A DNA stretch of 6,056 nucleotides from Bifidobacterium breve (GTDB taxonomy: Bacteria > Actinomycetota > Acidimicrobiia > Acidimicrobiales > Ilumatobacteraceae): positions 1 to 6,056 of the forward strand of contig CAMBPP010000087.1 in the NCBI GenBank assembly GCA_945869715.1. Reading direction: 5' to 3'. Within the stretch, counting starts at the first letter, position 1. Each line of letters begins with the position of its first letter. Below, one piece after another: positions 1 to 5,980 of this stretch. Made by a program: the position numbers and the translations under genes. The notes beneath the pieces were generated by a model. That model did not search any database. It was given only the letters and a program-made list of their open reading frames with translations, and had not been told where the DNA came from.

Positions 1-11
1 ATAGTGGTCAT
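1..11 (-). CDS. Possible 5' end of a truncated minus-strand gene
   Basis: On the minus strand an ATG at 11-9 is followed by ACC ACT and then the window edge, so only the first three codons (M-T-T or similar) could be present. A purine-rich AAGGAG (minus strand, 19-14) lies just upstream, closer to the ATG than the usual 5-9 bases but matching the short spacing before gltX and argS in this window. Nothing can be said about the product. It could equally be a chance match; the call rests only on the SD-like motif plus ATG and the downstream position relative to the minus-strand tRNA-Arg. Confidence 0.35.
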
Positions 12-72
12 GTCTCCTTGCGAAACTAGGCGATTCATGTTAACGCACGAGCATTTTCGCTGTTTATTTTGT

Positions 73-86
73 GTTAACAGATTGTA
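73..86 (-). promoter_or_regulatory. Candidate -10 box (TACAAT) with adjoining GTTAAC palindrome
   Basis: On the minus strand TACAAT (86-81) is a five-of-six match to the sigma-70-type -10 consensus. The palindrome GTTAAC (78-73) lies where transcription would begin. The same TACAAT hexamer precedes tRNA-Gln in this window. No convincing -35 is visible at 16-18 bases upstream. If real it would drive the possible gene leaving the window at the left edge, with a leader of about 60 bases holding a second GTTAAC (39-44). Confidence 0.3.
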
Positions 87-109
87 TGACAAAGCAGTTT
101 GGGATGCAG

Positions 110-181
110 TGCCCTCGGCAGGATTCGAACCTGCGCCTACGGCTCCGGAGGCCGACGCTCTATCCCCTGAGCTACGAGGGC
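110..181 (-). tRNA. tRNA-Arg (anticodon CCG)
   Basis: The minus strand folds into a complete 72-base cloverleaf. The 7-bp acceptor stem pairs GCCCTCG (181-175) with CGAGGGC (117-111). The D-stem is GCTC/GAGC, the T-stem GCAGG/CCTGC, and the T-loop TTCGAAT. The anticodon loop CTCCGGA places anticodon CCG at 148-146, which reads the arginine codon CGG. The outermost anticodon-stem pair (27-43) is a T-T mismatch; the other four pair. The discriminator is A and no CCA is encoded, so the 3' end must be added enzymatically. It is divergent from argS, whose product charges it. Confidence 0.96.
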
Positions 182-236
182 TAGGACAGAAAATGATTCT
201 GTTCCAGCGACTGCAGGCTAGTGGCATTGGTCAAGA

Positions 237-246
237 CTTTATAAAG
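237..246 (+). promoter_or_regulatory. Candidate argS -10 region inside a perfect palindrome
   Basis: CTTTATAAAG is a perfect 10-base palindrome in the spacer between the divergent tRNA-Arg and argS genes. On the plus strand TATAAA (240-245) would give a start of transcription near 252 and a leader of about 36 bases before the ATG at 288. No good -35 is seen at the expected distance. The palindrome also gives TATAAA on the minus strand. A TTGACC (minus strand, 237-232) next to it resembles a -35 for tRNA-Arg, though no good -10 follows at 17 bases. Confidence 0.3.
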
Positions 247-287
247 ATCCGTGTTTTCGGCTCGTGGTCGGCAACAATGGCAAGGTC

Positions 288-2018
288 ATGTCTGATCCTC
301 TTTCCCTCCTTGCCGAACGCTTCCGGCCCGCATTCACTTCGGTTGCTGGCGCACCCGCCGACCCTGTAGTGCGCGCAAGTGACCGTGCCGATGCGCAAGT
401 GAATGGTGCACTAGCGGTTGCGAAGGCAACAGGCAAAGTGCCGCGCGATGTAGCAACTGAGGTGCTGGCGATTCTTGGCGATGTGAGCGACATGTGTGAA
501 AGCACAGAAGTTGCTGGCCCTGGGTTTATCAACGTTGTTTTTAGTCGTGCGTTTCTTGAACGCGAACTTGCAACAATGACAAGCTCAAGTGCTCTTGGGG
601 TGCGCGGCATTGAGGGAAAAGAAACGGTTGTTGTTGACTATTCTGCGCCGAACGTTGCAAAGGAAATGCACGTAGGACATTTGCGATCCACAGTTATTGG
701 CGATGCCCTGGTGCGCATGCTGAACTTCGTGGGCTACACCACAGTGCGTGAAAACCATATTGGTGACTGGGGCACTCCTTTTGGAATGCTCATTGAACAT
801 CTCATTGACCTGGGTGAAGATCAAGCAGCAGAAGCATTTTCTGTTGGCGATCTCGACTCTTTCTACAAAATCGCACGTCAAAAGTTTGAAGCCGACGATG
901 TGTTTAAAGAACGTGCGCGCTTGCGCGTAGTTTCGTTGCAGGCCGGCGACACGGAAACCTTGCGCATGTGGAACGTGTTGGTGGGCGAGAGCACAAAGTA
1001 CTTCAACCGCGTGTATCGCACCCTGGGCGTATTGCTGGAAGACACCGACCTCATGGGTGAAAGTGCATATAACAATTTGTTGCCACAAGTGGTAGAGCGT
1101 TTGCGGGTGTCTGGTGCACTTGAACAAAGCGACGGCGCCGATGTGATGTACCTCGATGGGTTTACTAATCGCGATAACGAACCGTTGCCACTCATCATTC
1201 GTAAAGGCGATGGTGGCTACAACTATGCCACCACCGACCTCGCGTGCGTTATAGACCGTGTGGAACGTATTGGTGCACAAAAGATGTGGTACGTGGTGGG
1301 TGCACCGCAAGCTCAGCACTTACAAATGGTGGAGGCTGCAGCAAAGAAGGCTGGTTGGTTGCCGGCAAATGTAGAAATGCAGCACGTCGCATTTGGCAAC
1401 GTGTTAGGTGCTGACAAGAAAATGTTGAAGAGCCGCAGTGGCGACTCGGTGAAGTTGTCTGCATTGCTCGAGGAAGCAGTAGAGCGGGCATCGCGCGCAG
1501 TGGAAGAAAAGAACCCAGCGCTGTCGGCAAGTGAACGGGCAAATGTTGCTCGCATGATTGGCATTGGCGCAGTGAAATATGCCGACCTTTCCACCGACCG
1601 TATTAAGGACTACATCTTCGACTGGGACCGCATGTTGTCGTTCGATGGCAACACCGCGCCATACCTGCAATATGCACATGCTCGTATTTGCAGCATCTTT
1701 CGCCGCGCCGACATCAACCGGTCTTCAGTTCAAGGTGTTGCTATAACGCTGGGCGAGCCTCAAGAAAAAGCTCTTGCACTTACCCTCTTGCAGTTCGATG
1801 CAGTGGTGTGGGACTCATTGGCCAAGGCCAGCCCGCACCGCATGTGTACCTATTTGTATGAACTCGCCACGGTTTTCACCGGCTTCTACGAGAATTGTCC
1901 TGTGTTGAAATCTGATGAACCGCAACGCACCGAGCGCCTTGCATTGTGCGACGCAACTGCACGCGTATTGCATTGTGGTCTAGATTTATTGGGTATTGAA
2001 GCACCGGAAGCGATGTAG
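288..2018 (+). CDS. argS: Arginyl-tRNA synthetase
   Basis: A cytosolic class I synthetase that joins L-arginine to tRNA-Arg using ATP. From the ATG at 288 the protein has 576 residues, close to the roughly 577 of E. coli ArgRS. The N-terminal part (about 1-110) fits the tRNA D-loop-binding domain. The class I signature is HVGH (128-131) in APNVAKEMHVGHLRS. The KMSKS-equivalent loop is KSRSGDSVKL (381-390), the degenerate form typical of ArgRS. The stretch from GAVKYADLS (427-435) to NTAPYLQYAHARI (455-467) leads into the C-terminal DALR anticodon-binding domain. An in-frame GTG at 264 would add eight residues; the ATG is preferred because MSDPLSLLAERF is a plausible N-terminus and AAGG lies just upstream, although only two bases away. 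It is followed by lysA after two bases and is very probably co-transcribed with it. The divergent neighbour is tRNA-Arg(CCG), one of its substrates. Confidence 0.97.
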   Translation: MSDPLSLLAERFRPAFTSVAGAPADPVVRASDRADAQVNGALAVAKATGKVPRDVATEVLAILGDVSDMCESTEVAGPGFINVVFSRAFLERELATMTSSSALGVRGIEGKETVVVDYSAPNVAKEMHVGHLRSTVIGDALVRMLNFVGYTTVRENHIGDWGTPFGMLIEHLIDLGEDQAAEAFSVGDLDSFYKIARQKFEADDVFKERARLRVVSLQAGDTETLRMWNVLVGESTKYFNRVYRTLGVLLEDTDLMGESAYNNLLPQVVERLRVSGALEQSDGADVMYLDGFTNRDNEPLPLIIRKGDGGYNYATTDLACVIDRVERIGAQKMWYVVGAPQAQHLQMVEAAAKKAGWLPANVEMQHVAFGNVLGADKKMLKSRSGDSVKLSALLEEAVERASRAVEEKNPALSASERANVARMIGIGAVKYADLSTDRIKDYIFDWDRMLSFDGNTAPYLQYAHARICSIFRRADINRSSVQGVAITLGEPQEKALALTLLQFDAVVWDSLAKASPHRMCTYLYELATVFTGFYENCPVLKSDEPQRTERLALCDATARVLHCGLDLLGIEAPEAM

Positions 2019-2020
2019 CA

Positions 2021-3295
2021 GTGGATCCCATAGAACTTCGTCTATTACCCGACACTGCACTCATTGAGCCTGCAGGGGAACTGTCTATTGGCGGTTGCTT
2101 GGTGTCAAGCCTTGCGGCGCAATTTGGTACGCCACTATTTATTTACGACGAGCAACACATTCGTAATCGCTGCCGCGAAGCCGGCGAATCTTTTGGTGCA
2201 GGAAATGTGGTGTATGCCACCAAAGCATTCCTGTGCACTGAAATGGCCAAGTTGGTGCATGAAGAAGGCCTCATGCTCGACGTGGCAACTGGTGGGGAAC
2301 TCTTTGTTGCTCTCAGTGCTGGTGTTCCTGCTAACCGTTGTGTTTTGCACGGCAATAACAAGTCTTCTGACGAATTGCATTACGCCATTCGTGAGGGAGT
2401 GCATCACATTGTGGTCGATAGTTTTGATGAACTCGAACGCCTTGAGCATGTTGCTGGCTTGCTTGGCGCACAAGTCAATGTGCAAATTCGTGTGACGCCA
2501 GGTGTGCATGCCCATACGCATGAATTTGTCTCGACTGGGCAAGACGATTCCAAGTTTGGTTTCAACATGGGCAACGGCGACGCCATGCGAGCAGTAGAAA
2601 CACTGCGTAGGTCGTCACGCCTCAACCTCATTGGCTTGCACTTCCACATTGGTTCCAACGTGCTCGACATTGAGCACCTAGGTAAAGCAATTGACGTAAT
2701 GGTGAGTTTCTTTGCGCCACTGGGCTTGAGTGATCTCACCGTGGGCGGTGGCTTAGGCGTTGCCTATGTTGCAAGTGAACACGCGCCAACCATGGAGCAA
2801 TGGGGAACCGTGGTGCGCCGTGCAACTGCGTCGCTGCCCAAAGATGTTGTTGTACGCGTAGAACCGGGTCGAGCCATTGTGGCGTCGTCGGCAATCACGG
2901 TGTACACCGTGGGTACACAAAAAGATATTCCTGGTGTGCGTTCATACGTTGCTGTTGATGGCGGCATGAGTGACAACCCTCGCCCCATGATGTACGGCAG
3001 TGGCTATGAAGCCTTCATGCCAACTTTGCCGAGCGCATTACGCCCTCGCAACGTACGAGTAGTAGGCAAGCACTGCGAAAGTGGCGACATTGTTATTGAA
3101 GAGGCACAGGTTCCGGCAGAACTCGAAGTGGGAAGCTTGCTCGCCACTCCGGTCACCGGCGCTTATGGCTACTCCATGGCGTCGAACTACAACATGGTCA
3201 CCAAGCCCGCAGTCGTTTTTGTGAAAGACGGCCAGGCTCGCGTGGTGCGCCGCCGCGAAACCTACGAAGATCTCCTCACTCTCAACCCCAATTGA
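2021..3295 (+). CDS. lysA: Diaminopimelate decarboxylase
   Basis: A PLP enzyme of fold type III that decarboxylates meso-2,6-diaminopimelate to L-lysine, the last step of lysine synthesis, in the cytosol. The 424-residue length is usual. Visible marks are VVYATKAF with the probable PLP-binding Lys68, HFHIGSN (207-213), the glycine-rich GGGLG (242-246) that holds the cofactor phosphate, EPGRAIV (281-287), the CESGD active-site segment with Cys352 from the partner subunit of the dimer, and AYGYSMASNYN (381-391) near the C-terminus. Translation starts at GTG 2021, two bases after the argS stop, with GGAAG at 2006-2010 as a possible ribosome site inside argS; translational coupling is likely. The argS-lysA order is established in Corynebacterium and related actinobacteria, where the pair forms an operon. 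No terminator is visible after the stop, so read-through into the next gene is possible. Confidence 0.97.
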   Translation: MDPIELRLLPDTALIEPAGELSIGGCLVSSLAAQFGTPLFIYDEQHIRNRCREAGESFGAGNVVYATKAFLCTEMAKLVHEEGLMLDVATGGELFVALSAGVPANRCVLHGNNKSSDELHYAIREGVHHIVVDSFDELERLEHVAGLLGAQVNVQIRVTPGVHAHTHEFVSTGQDDSKFGFNMGNGDAMRAVETLRRSSRLNLIGLHFHIGSNVLDIEHLGKAIDVMVSFFAPLGLSDLTVGGGLGVAYVASEHAPTMEQWGTVVRRATASLPKDVVVRVEPGRAIVASSAITVYTVGTQKDIPGVRSYVAVDGGMSDNPRPMMYGSGYEAFMPTLPSALRPRNVRVVGKHCESGDIVIEEAQVPAELEVGSLLATPVTGAYGYSMASNYNMVTKPAVVFVKDGQARVVRRRETYEDLLTLNPN

Positions 3296-3330
3296 GTGTT
3301 CTCGGCGCGGTTTCACGCTAGACATATGCC

Positions 3331-3693
3331 ATGACAACTCAGCCGAACGTTTTTGGTGAACCCATTGCAACTTGTTGCACCGAACCGATGACAGGTTTTT
3401 ACCGCACGGGGTGCTGTGAAACAGGCGGCGATGACCAAGGTGTGCACACGGTGTGTGCAGTGATGACCGATGAATTTCTTGCCTTTTCCAAAAATGCAGG
3501 AAATGATCTTTCTACGCCGATGCCGCAATACGGATTCGCTGGTTTGAAAGCGGGCGATCATTGGTGCTTGTGTGCCATGCGCTGGCAAGAAGCATTTGAA
3601 GCGGGCCACGCACCACAGGTGAACTTGCACGCTACGCATTTACATACCCTGGAGTTCGTCGAATTGAGCGACCTCCAAAAGTTTGCACTCTAA
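3331..3693 (+). CDS. DUF2237 family protein of unknown function
   Basis: A 120-residue protein recognised as DUF2237 by its continuous pattern: NVFGEPIATC near the start, TGFYRTGCCETG (21-32), GVHTVCAVMTDEFLAFS (37-53), GNDLSTP (57-63), and GDHWCLCAMRWQEAFEAG (75-92). It is rich in cysteine (15, 16, 28, 29, 42, 79, 81) and has His39, His77 and a His cluster at 100-105, which could bind a metal or be redox active; that is inference, as the family has no firmly assigned function to my knowledge. There is no signal peptide or membrane segment, so it is likely cytosolic. The ATG at 3331 has no Shine-Dalgarno; TAGACA (3319-3324) could be a -10 giving a leaderless or near-leaderless message, or the gene may be read through from lysA, 35 bases upstream. 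Confidence 0.9.
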   Translation: MTTQPNVFGEPIATCCTEPMTGFYRTGCCETGGDDQGVHTVCAVMTDEFLAFSKNAGNDLSTPMPQYGFAGLKAGDHWCLCAMRWQEAFEAGHAPQVNLHATHLHTLEFVELSDLQKFAL

Positions 3694-3718
3694 AGAACTC
3701 TGGGTGGGGTGGGGTCGG

Positions 3719-3724
3719 TAATCT
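3719..3724 (+). promoter_or_regulatory. Candidate gltX -10 box
   Basis: TAATCT matches the -10 consensus TANNNT and would place transcription start near 3731, giving a leaderless or few-base leader before the gltX ATG at 3734. AAGGG (3727-3731) lies only two bases from the ATG, too close for a normal Shine-Dalgarno. No -35 is recognisable; that region is instead a G-rich tract (3702-3718). Confidence 0.35.
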
Positions 3725-3733
3725 GCAAGGGAC

Positions 3734-5146
3734 ATGACAACCACTCCTCGCTATCGCTTCGCTCCGTCACCCACCGGCTTTTTTCATGTGGGTGGTGCCC
3801 GTACCGCTCTGTACAACTGGGCACTCACTCTGCGTGAAGGCGGCACTTTCGTCTTACGCATTGAAGACACCGACGAATCGCGCAACGAACCCCAGTGGAC
3901 TCAAGGAATTATTGACGCACTCGCTTGGCTCGGTATCAACAACGACCACCCGCAATTCGAGGGGCCGTACTTTCAGTCGGCCAATGCGCAGGCACACATA
4001 GATGCCGCCATGAAGCTTTTTACAGAAGGCAAGGCGTATTTCTGCGACCTCACCGGCGAACAAGTGCAAGAGCGCGCCAAAGCATCGGGCAAGCCCGGGT
4101 ACGACGGCTTCAGCCGCGACCGTGGTTTAGAGGCTGGCCCAGGCCGCGTCTTGCGCTTCCGTGTACCCGCAGGGGAAACAGTTGTGCACGACCTCGTGCG
4201 CGGTGAAGTGAAATTCGACAACGCCACCATTGAAGACTTTGTACTCTTGCGCGGTAACGGAACACCAATGTTCCTTCTTGCCAACGTGGTTGATGACCAA
4301 TTAATGAACATCACACATGTTGTGCGTGCAGAAGAGCACTTGCCAAACACTCCAAAGCAACAAATGATTTGGAACGCGCTCAATGTTGCTCCACCAACAT
4401 GGGCGCACGTTCCTGTGCTCGTTAATGAGCAACGCAAGAAGTTGTCGAAACGACGCGACAAAGTTGCAGTAGAGCAATATCGCGAAGAGGGTATTCTTCC
4501 TGAAGCAATGGTGAACTACCTCATGACCTTGGGCTGGGCGCCCGCCGGCGACACAGAAATTGTCCCTTGGCAGCACATTGTTGACACATTCCGCTTGGAA
4601 GATGTGAACCATTCGCCAGCATTTTTTGATATTCAAAAATTGCAGGCGTTCAATGGCGAATACATTCGCAAAATGCCACTCGAAGTCTTCATTGCCGAAT
4701 GTGAGCCATTCCTCACCGGTGAAACCATGCCGTGGCCCGCAGGTAGTTTCAAGCAAGATATTTTCCGTGGCATGGCCGAGTTAGTGCAAACACGAGTAAC
4801 GGCACTCACGGAAGTGCCTGCAATGATCGACTTCTTCTTTCTCGACGAACCAGCATTTGACGATGCCTCTTGGGTAAAGGCAACAAAAGACGAGTGGGCG
4901 AGTGCTGTTCTCAGCGAAACAACGGCTGCCTATGCAACTGCAGAGTGGAATCACGATTCGCTCAAAGCAGTCATTGAGCAGGTAGGCGAAAAGCACGGTC
5001 TCAAGCTCGGAAAAGTGCAAGCGCCTATTCGTGTTGCCATCACAGGTCGCACAGTAGGGCCACCACTTTTCGAGTCGCTCGAACTTTTAGGTCGTGAAAC
5101 AACCCTTGCTCGTTTAGCAGCAGCATCGCAGCGGCTCGCAAAGTAA
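3734..5146 (+). CDS. gltX: Glutamyl-tRNA synthetase, probably non-discriminating
   Basis: A cytosolic class I synthetase that charges tRNA-Glu with glutamate. At 470 residues it has normal bacterial length. The N-terminus RYRFAPSPTGFFHVGGARTALYNW carries the HIGH-type motif HVGG (18-21). LRIEDTD (41-47) is the next family block, and KLSKRRDK (236-243) is the KMSKS loop. The catalytic domain continues through NVVDDQLMNITHVVRAEEH (184-202). The C-terminal anticodon-binding region ends with PIRVAITGRTVGPPLFESLELLGRE (431-455). Only Cys104 lies in the region that is zinc-binding in E. coli GluRS, so a zinc site is unlikely. Most actinobacteria lack GlnRS and use a non-discriminating GluRS with GatCAB to make Gln-tRNA-Gln; the two tRNAs downstream fit this. 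Gln352 may align with the anticodon-reading Arg358 of T. thermophilus GluRS, a from-memory alignment. The next gene begins 12 bases downstream. Confidence 0.97.
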   Translation: MTTTPRYRFAPSPTGFFHVGGARTALYNWALTLREGGTFVLRIEDTDESRNEPQWTQGIIDALAWLGINNDHPQFEGPYFQSANAQAHIDAAMKLFTEGKAYFCDLTGEQVQERAKASGKPGYDGFSRDRGLEAGPGRVLRFRVPAGETVVHDLVRGEVKFDNATIEDFVLLRGNGTPMFLLANVVDDQLMNITHVVRAEEHLPNTPKQQMIWNALNVAPPTWAHVPVLVNEQRKKLSKRRDKVAVEQYREEGILPEAMVNYLMTLGWAPAGDTEIVPWQHIVDTFRLEDVNHSPAFFDIQKLQAFNGEYIRKMPLEVFIAECEPFLTGETMPWPAGSFKQDIFRGMAELVQTRVTALTEVPAMIDFFFLDEPAFDDASWVKATKDEWASAVLSETTAAYATAEWNHDSLKAVIEQVGEKHGLKLGKVQAPIRVAITGRTVGPPLFESLELLGRETTLARLAAASQRLAK

Positions 5147-5158
5147 TAACACCTTGCT

Positions 5159-5776
5159 ATGAAACGTGCAGCACAAGCTTTGGCAATGTTGCTTTGCGTC
5201 GGTTCCTTGTATGTGGGTCTAACGGTTTTCGAAGTGTGGCGTGTTGGTCGCACCCAATCAACTGCGCAAGTCGATGCCGTAGTGGTCATGGGAGCAGCGC
5301 AATACGACGGTGTTCCTTCTCCGCTTCTCAAAGCACGGCTCATGCACGCTTTAGATTTATGGAAGCAAAAGGTTGCACCACGCATTGTTCTCACCGGAGG
5401 TAACAAACCCGGTGACCGCTTTACTGAAGCGTCGGCATCGGCAATATTTTTGCGTCAGCAAGGAGTTCCGCAAGAGGATCTACTGCAAGAGTCGGCATCG
5501 CGTTCCACCTATGAGGCATTACGCAATGTGAGAAACCTCGTGACGACCGACTCCAATTTCGCAGGAATTGAACACATAGTGATTGTGACCGACCCGTATC
5601 ACGCGCTGCGCGCACGCCTAACGGCCCAAGAGTGGGGTTTCGATGCCTCTACCTCATCAACTCTGGATAGCCCTATTGCGCGAAATAGCGCCATCAAGAA
5701 GCACGTGAAAGAAGGGGCGGGAATTGCTGTCGCACGCTTCATTGGCTTTGGAAACCTCTGGAAGATCACCGGCTAA
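5159..5776 (+). CDS. DUF218 (YdcF/SanA-like) membrane-anchored protein
   Basis: A 205-residue protein with one N-terminal hydrophobic segment (about residues 5-24, after MKR), likely an uncleaved membrane anchor or signal, and an outward-facing DUF218 domain. Domain marks are VDAVVVMGAAQYDGVPSPLLKARLMHAL (38-65), RIVLTGG (75-81), TEASASAIFL (89-98), QESASRSTYEALRN (110-123) and IVIVTDPYHALRA (140-152). This is the pattern of the SanA/YdcF/ElyC group, which E. coli genetics links to envelope integrity or lipid-carrier metabolism; the reaction in actinobacteria is not known. ATG 5159 has no clear Shine-Dalgarno. The 12-base gap after gltX, whose end is a TAATAA double stop, suggests co-transcription. 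The last codons overlap a short hairpin followed by four T residues. Confidence 0.88.
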   Translation: MKRAAQALAMLLCVGSLYVGLTVFEVWRVGRTQSTAQVDAVVVMGAAQYDGVPSPLLKARLMHALDLWKQKVAPRIVLTGGNKPGDRFTEASASAIFLRQQGVPQEDLLQESASRSTYEALRNVRNLVTTDSNFAGIEHIVIVTDPYHALRARLTAQEWGFDASTSSTLDSPIARNSAIKKHVKEGAGIAVARFIGFGNLWKITG

Positions 5777-5787
5777 GGGGCCGTTTT
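5770..5787 (+). terminator. Weak candidate intrinsic terminator at the end of the DUF218 gene
   Basis: CGGC (5770-5773) can pair with GCCG (5780-5783) around a six-base loop that includes the TAA stop, followed directly by TTTT (5784-5787). The stem is only four G-C pairs, so efficiency is doubtful. The position, at the end of the gltX run and before the tRNA-Gln promoter, is sensible. Confidence 0.35.
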
Positions 5788-5811
5788 CATTTCCCTTCGT
5801 GGCGATACAAT
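5784..5811 (+). promoter_or_regulatory. Probable tRNA-Gln promoter
   Basis: TACAAT (5806-5811) is a strong -10 match. TTTTCA (5784-5789) gives a four-of-six -35 match with a 16-base spacer. Transcription would begin near 5818, about seven bases before the mature 5' end of tRNA-Gln, a typical short tRNA leader. The T-rich -35 overlaps the T run of the weak terminator just upstream. Confidence 0.5.
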
Positions 5812-5824
5812 CAGGGTGCTCCAT

Positions 5825-5896
5825 TGGGGAGTGGTGTAACTGGCAACACAGCAGATTCTGGTTCTGTTATTCAGGGTTCGATTCCGTGCTCCCCAG
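5825..5896 (+). tRNA. tRNA-Gln (anticodon CTG)
   Basis: A 72-base cloverleaf. The acceptor stem pairs TGGGGAG with CTCCCCA (5889-5895), starting with the U1-A72 pair usual in tRNA-Gln. The D-stem is GTGT/ACAC and the anticodon stem GCAGA/TCTGT. The loop TTCTGGT puts anticodon CTG at 5858-5860, reading CAG. The T-loop is TTCGATT. The T-stem CAGGG/CCGTG has one G-G mismatch (5874 with 5886). The discriminator is G and CCA is not encoded. In an organism without GlnRS this tRNA is first charged with glutamate by the gltX product and then amidated by GatCAB. Confidence 0.95.
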
Positions 5897-5916
5897 CAAA
5901 AACTCAACAAACTTGA

Positions 5917-5948
5917 CCCCTGCGCTTGAGCGCTCGGGCCTTTTGTTT
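5917..5948 (+). terminator. Candidate terminator after tRNA-Gln
   Basis: A hairpin with GCGC (5922-5925), loop TTGA, and GCGC (5930-5933) can extend across a small bulge by pairing CCC (5917-5919 or 5918-5920) with GGG (5936-5938). It is followed by CC and TTTTGTTT. The shape fits an intrinsic terminator, though the stem is interrupted. Confidence 0.45.
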
Positions 5949-5960
5949 CCGGCCCACTGA

Positions 5961-5966
5961 TAACCT
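5961..5966 (+). promoter_or_regulatory. Candidate tRNA-Glu -10 box
   Basis: TAACCT fits TANNNT and lies 14 bases before the tRNA-Glu 5' end, so the transcript would start about eight bases upstream of the mature tRNA. No clear -35 is present at 16-18 bases, so tRNA-Glu might instead be read through from tRNA-Gln. Confidence 0.3.
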
Positions 5967-5980
5967 GACCACCGCTACTT

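Noticed and set aside
182..287. T-box or other riboswitch upstream of argS
   Set aside because: The spacer is only about 100 bases and shows no T-box sequence or terminator/antiterminator pair.
4..369. 121-codon plus-strand open frame at the left edge
   Set aside because: It runs across the tRNA-Arg gene and into the start of argS; its central residues are a translation of the tRNA antisense strand.
585..1319. 244-codon open frame antisense to argS
   Set aside because: It lies wholly inside the well-supported argS gene, has no recognisable domain, and its composition is that expected from an antisense frame of a codon-biased gene.
3296..3330. Terminator between lysA and the DUF2237 gene
   Set aside because: No stem followed by a T run is visible in this 35-base gap.
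3973..4461. 162-codon open frame antisense to gltX
   Set aside because: Shadow of gltX, Arg/Ser-rich low-quality translation with no known motif.
5724..5960. 78-codon open frame across the end of the DUF218 gene and tRNA-Gln
   Set aside because: It includes the whole tRNA-Gln gene and has no homology that I recognise.
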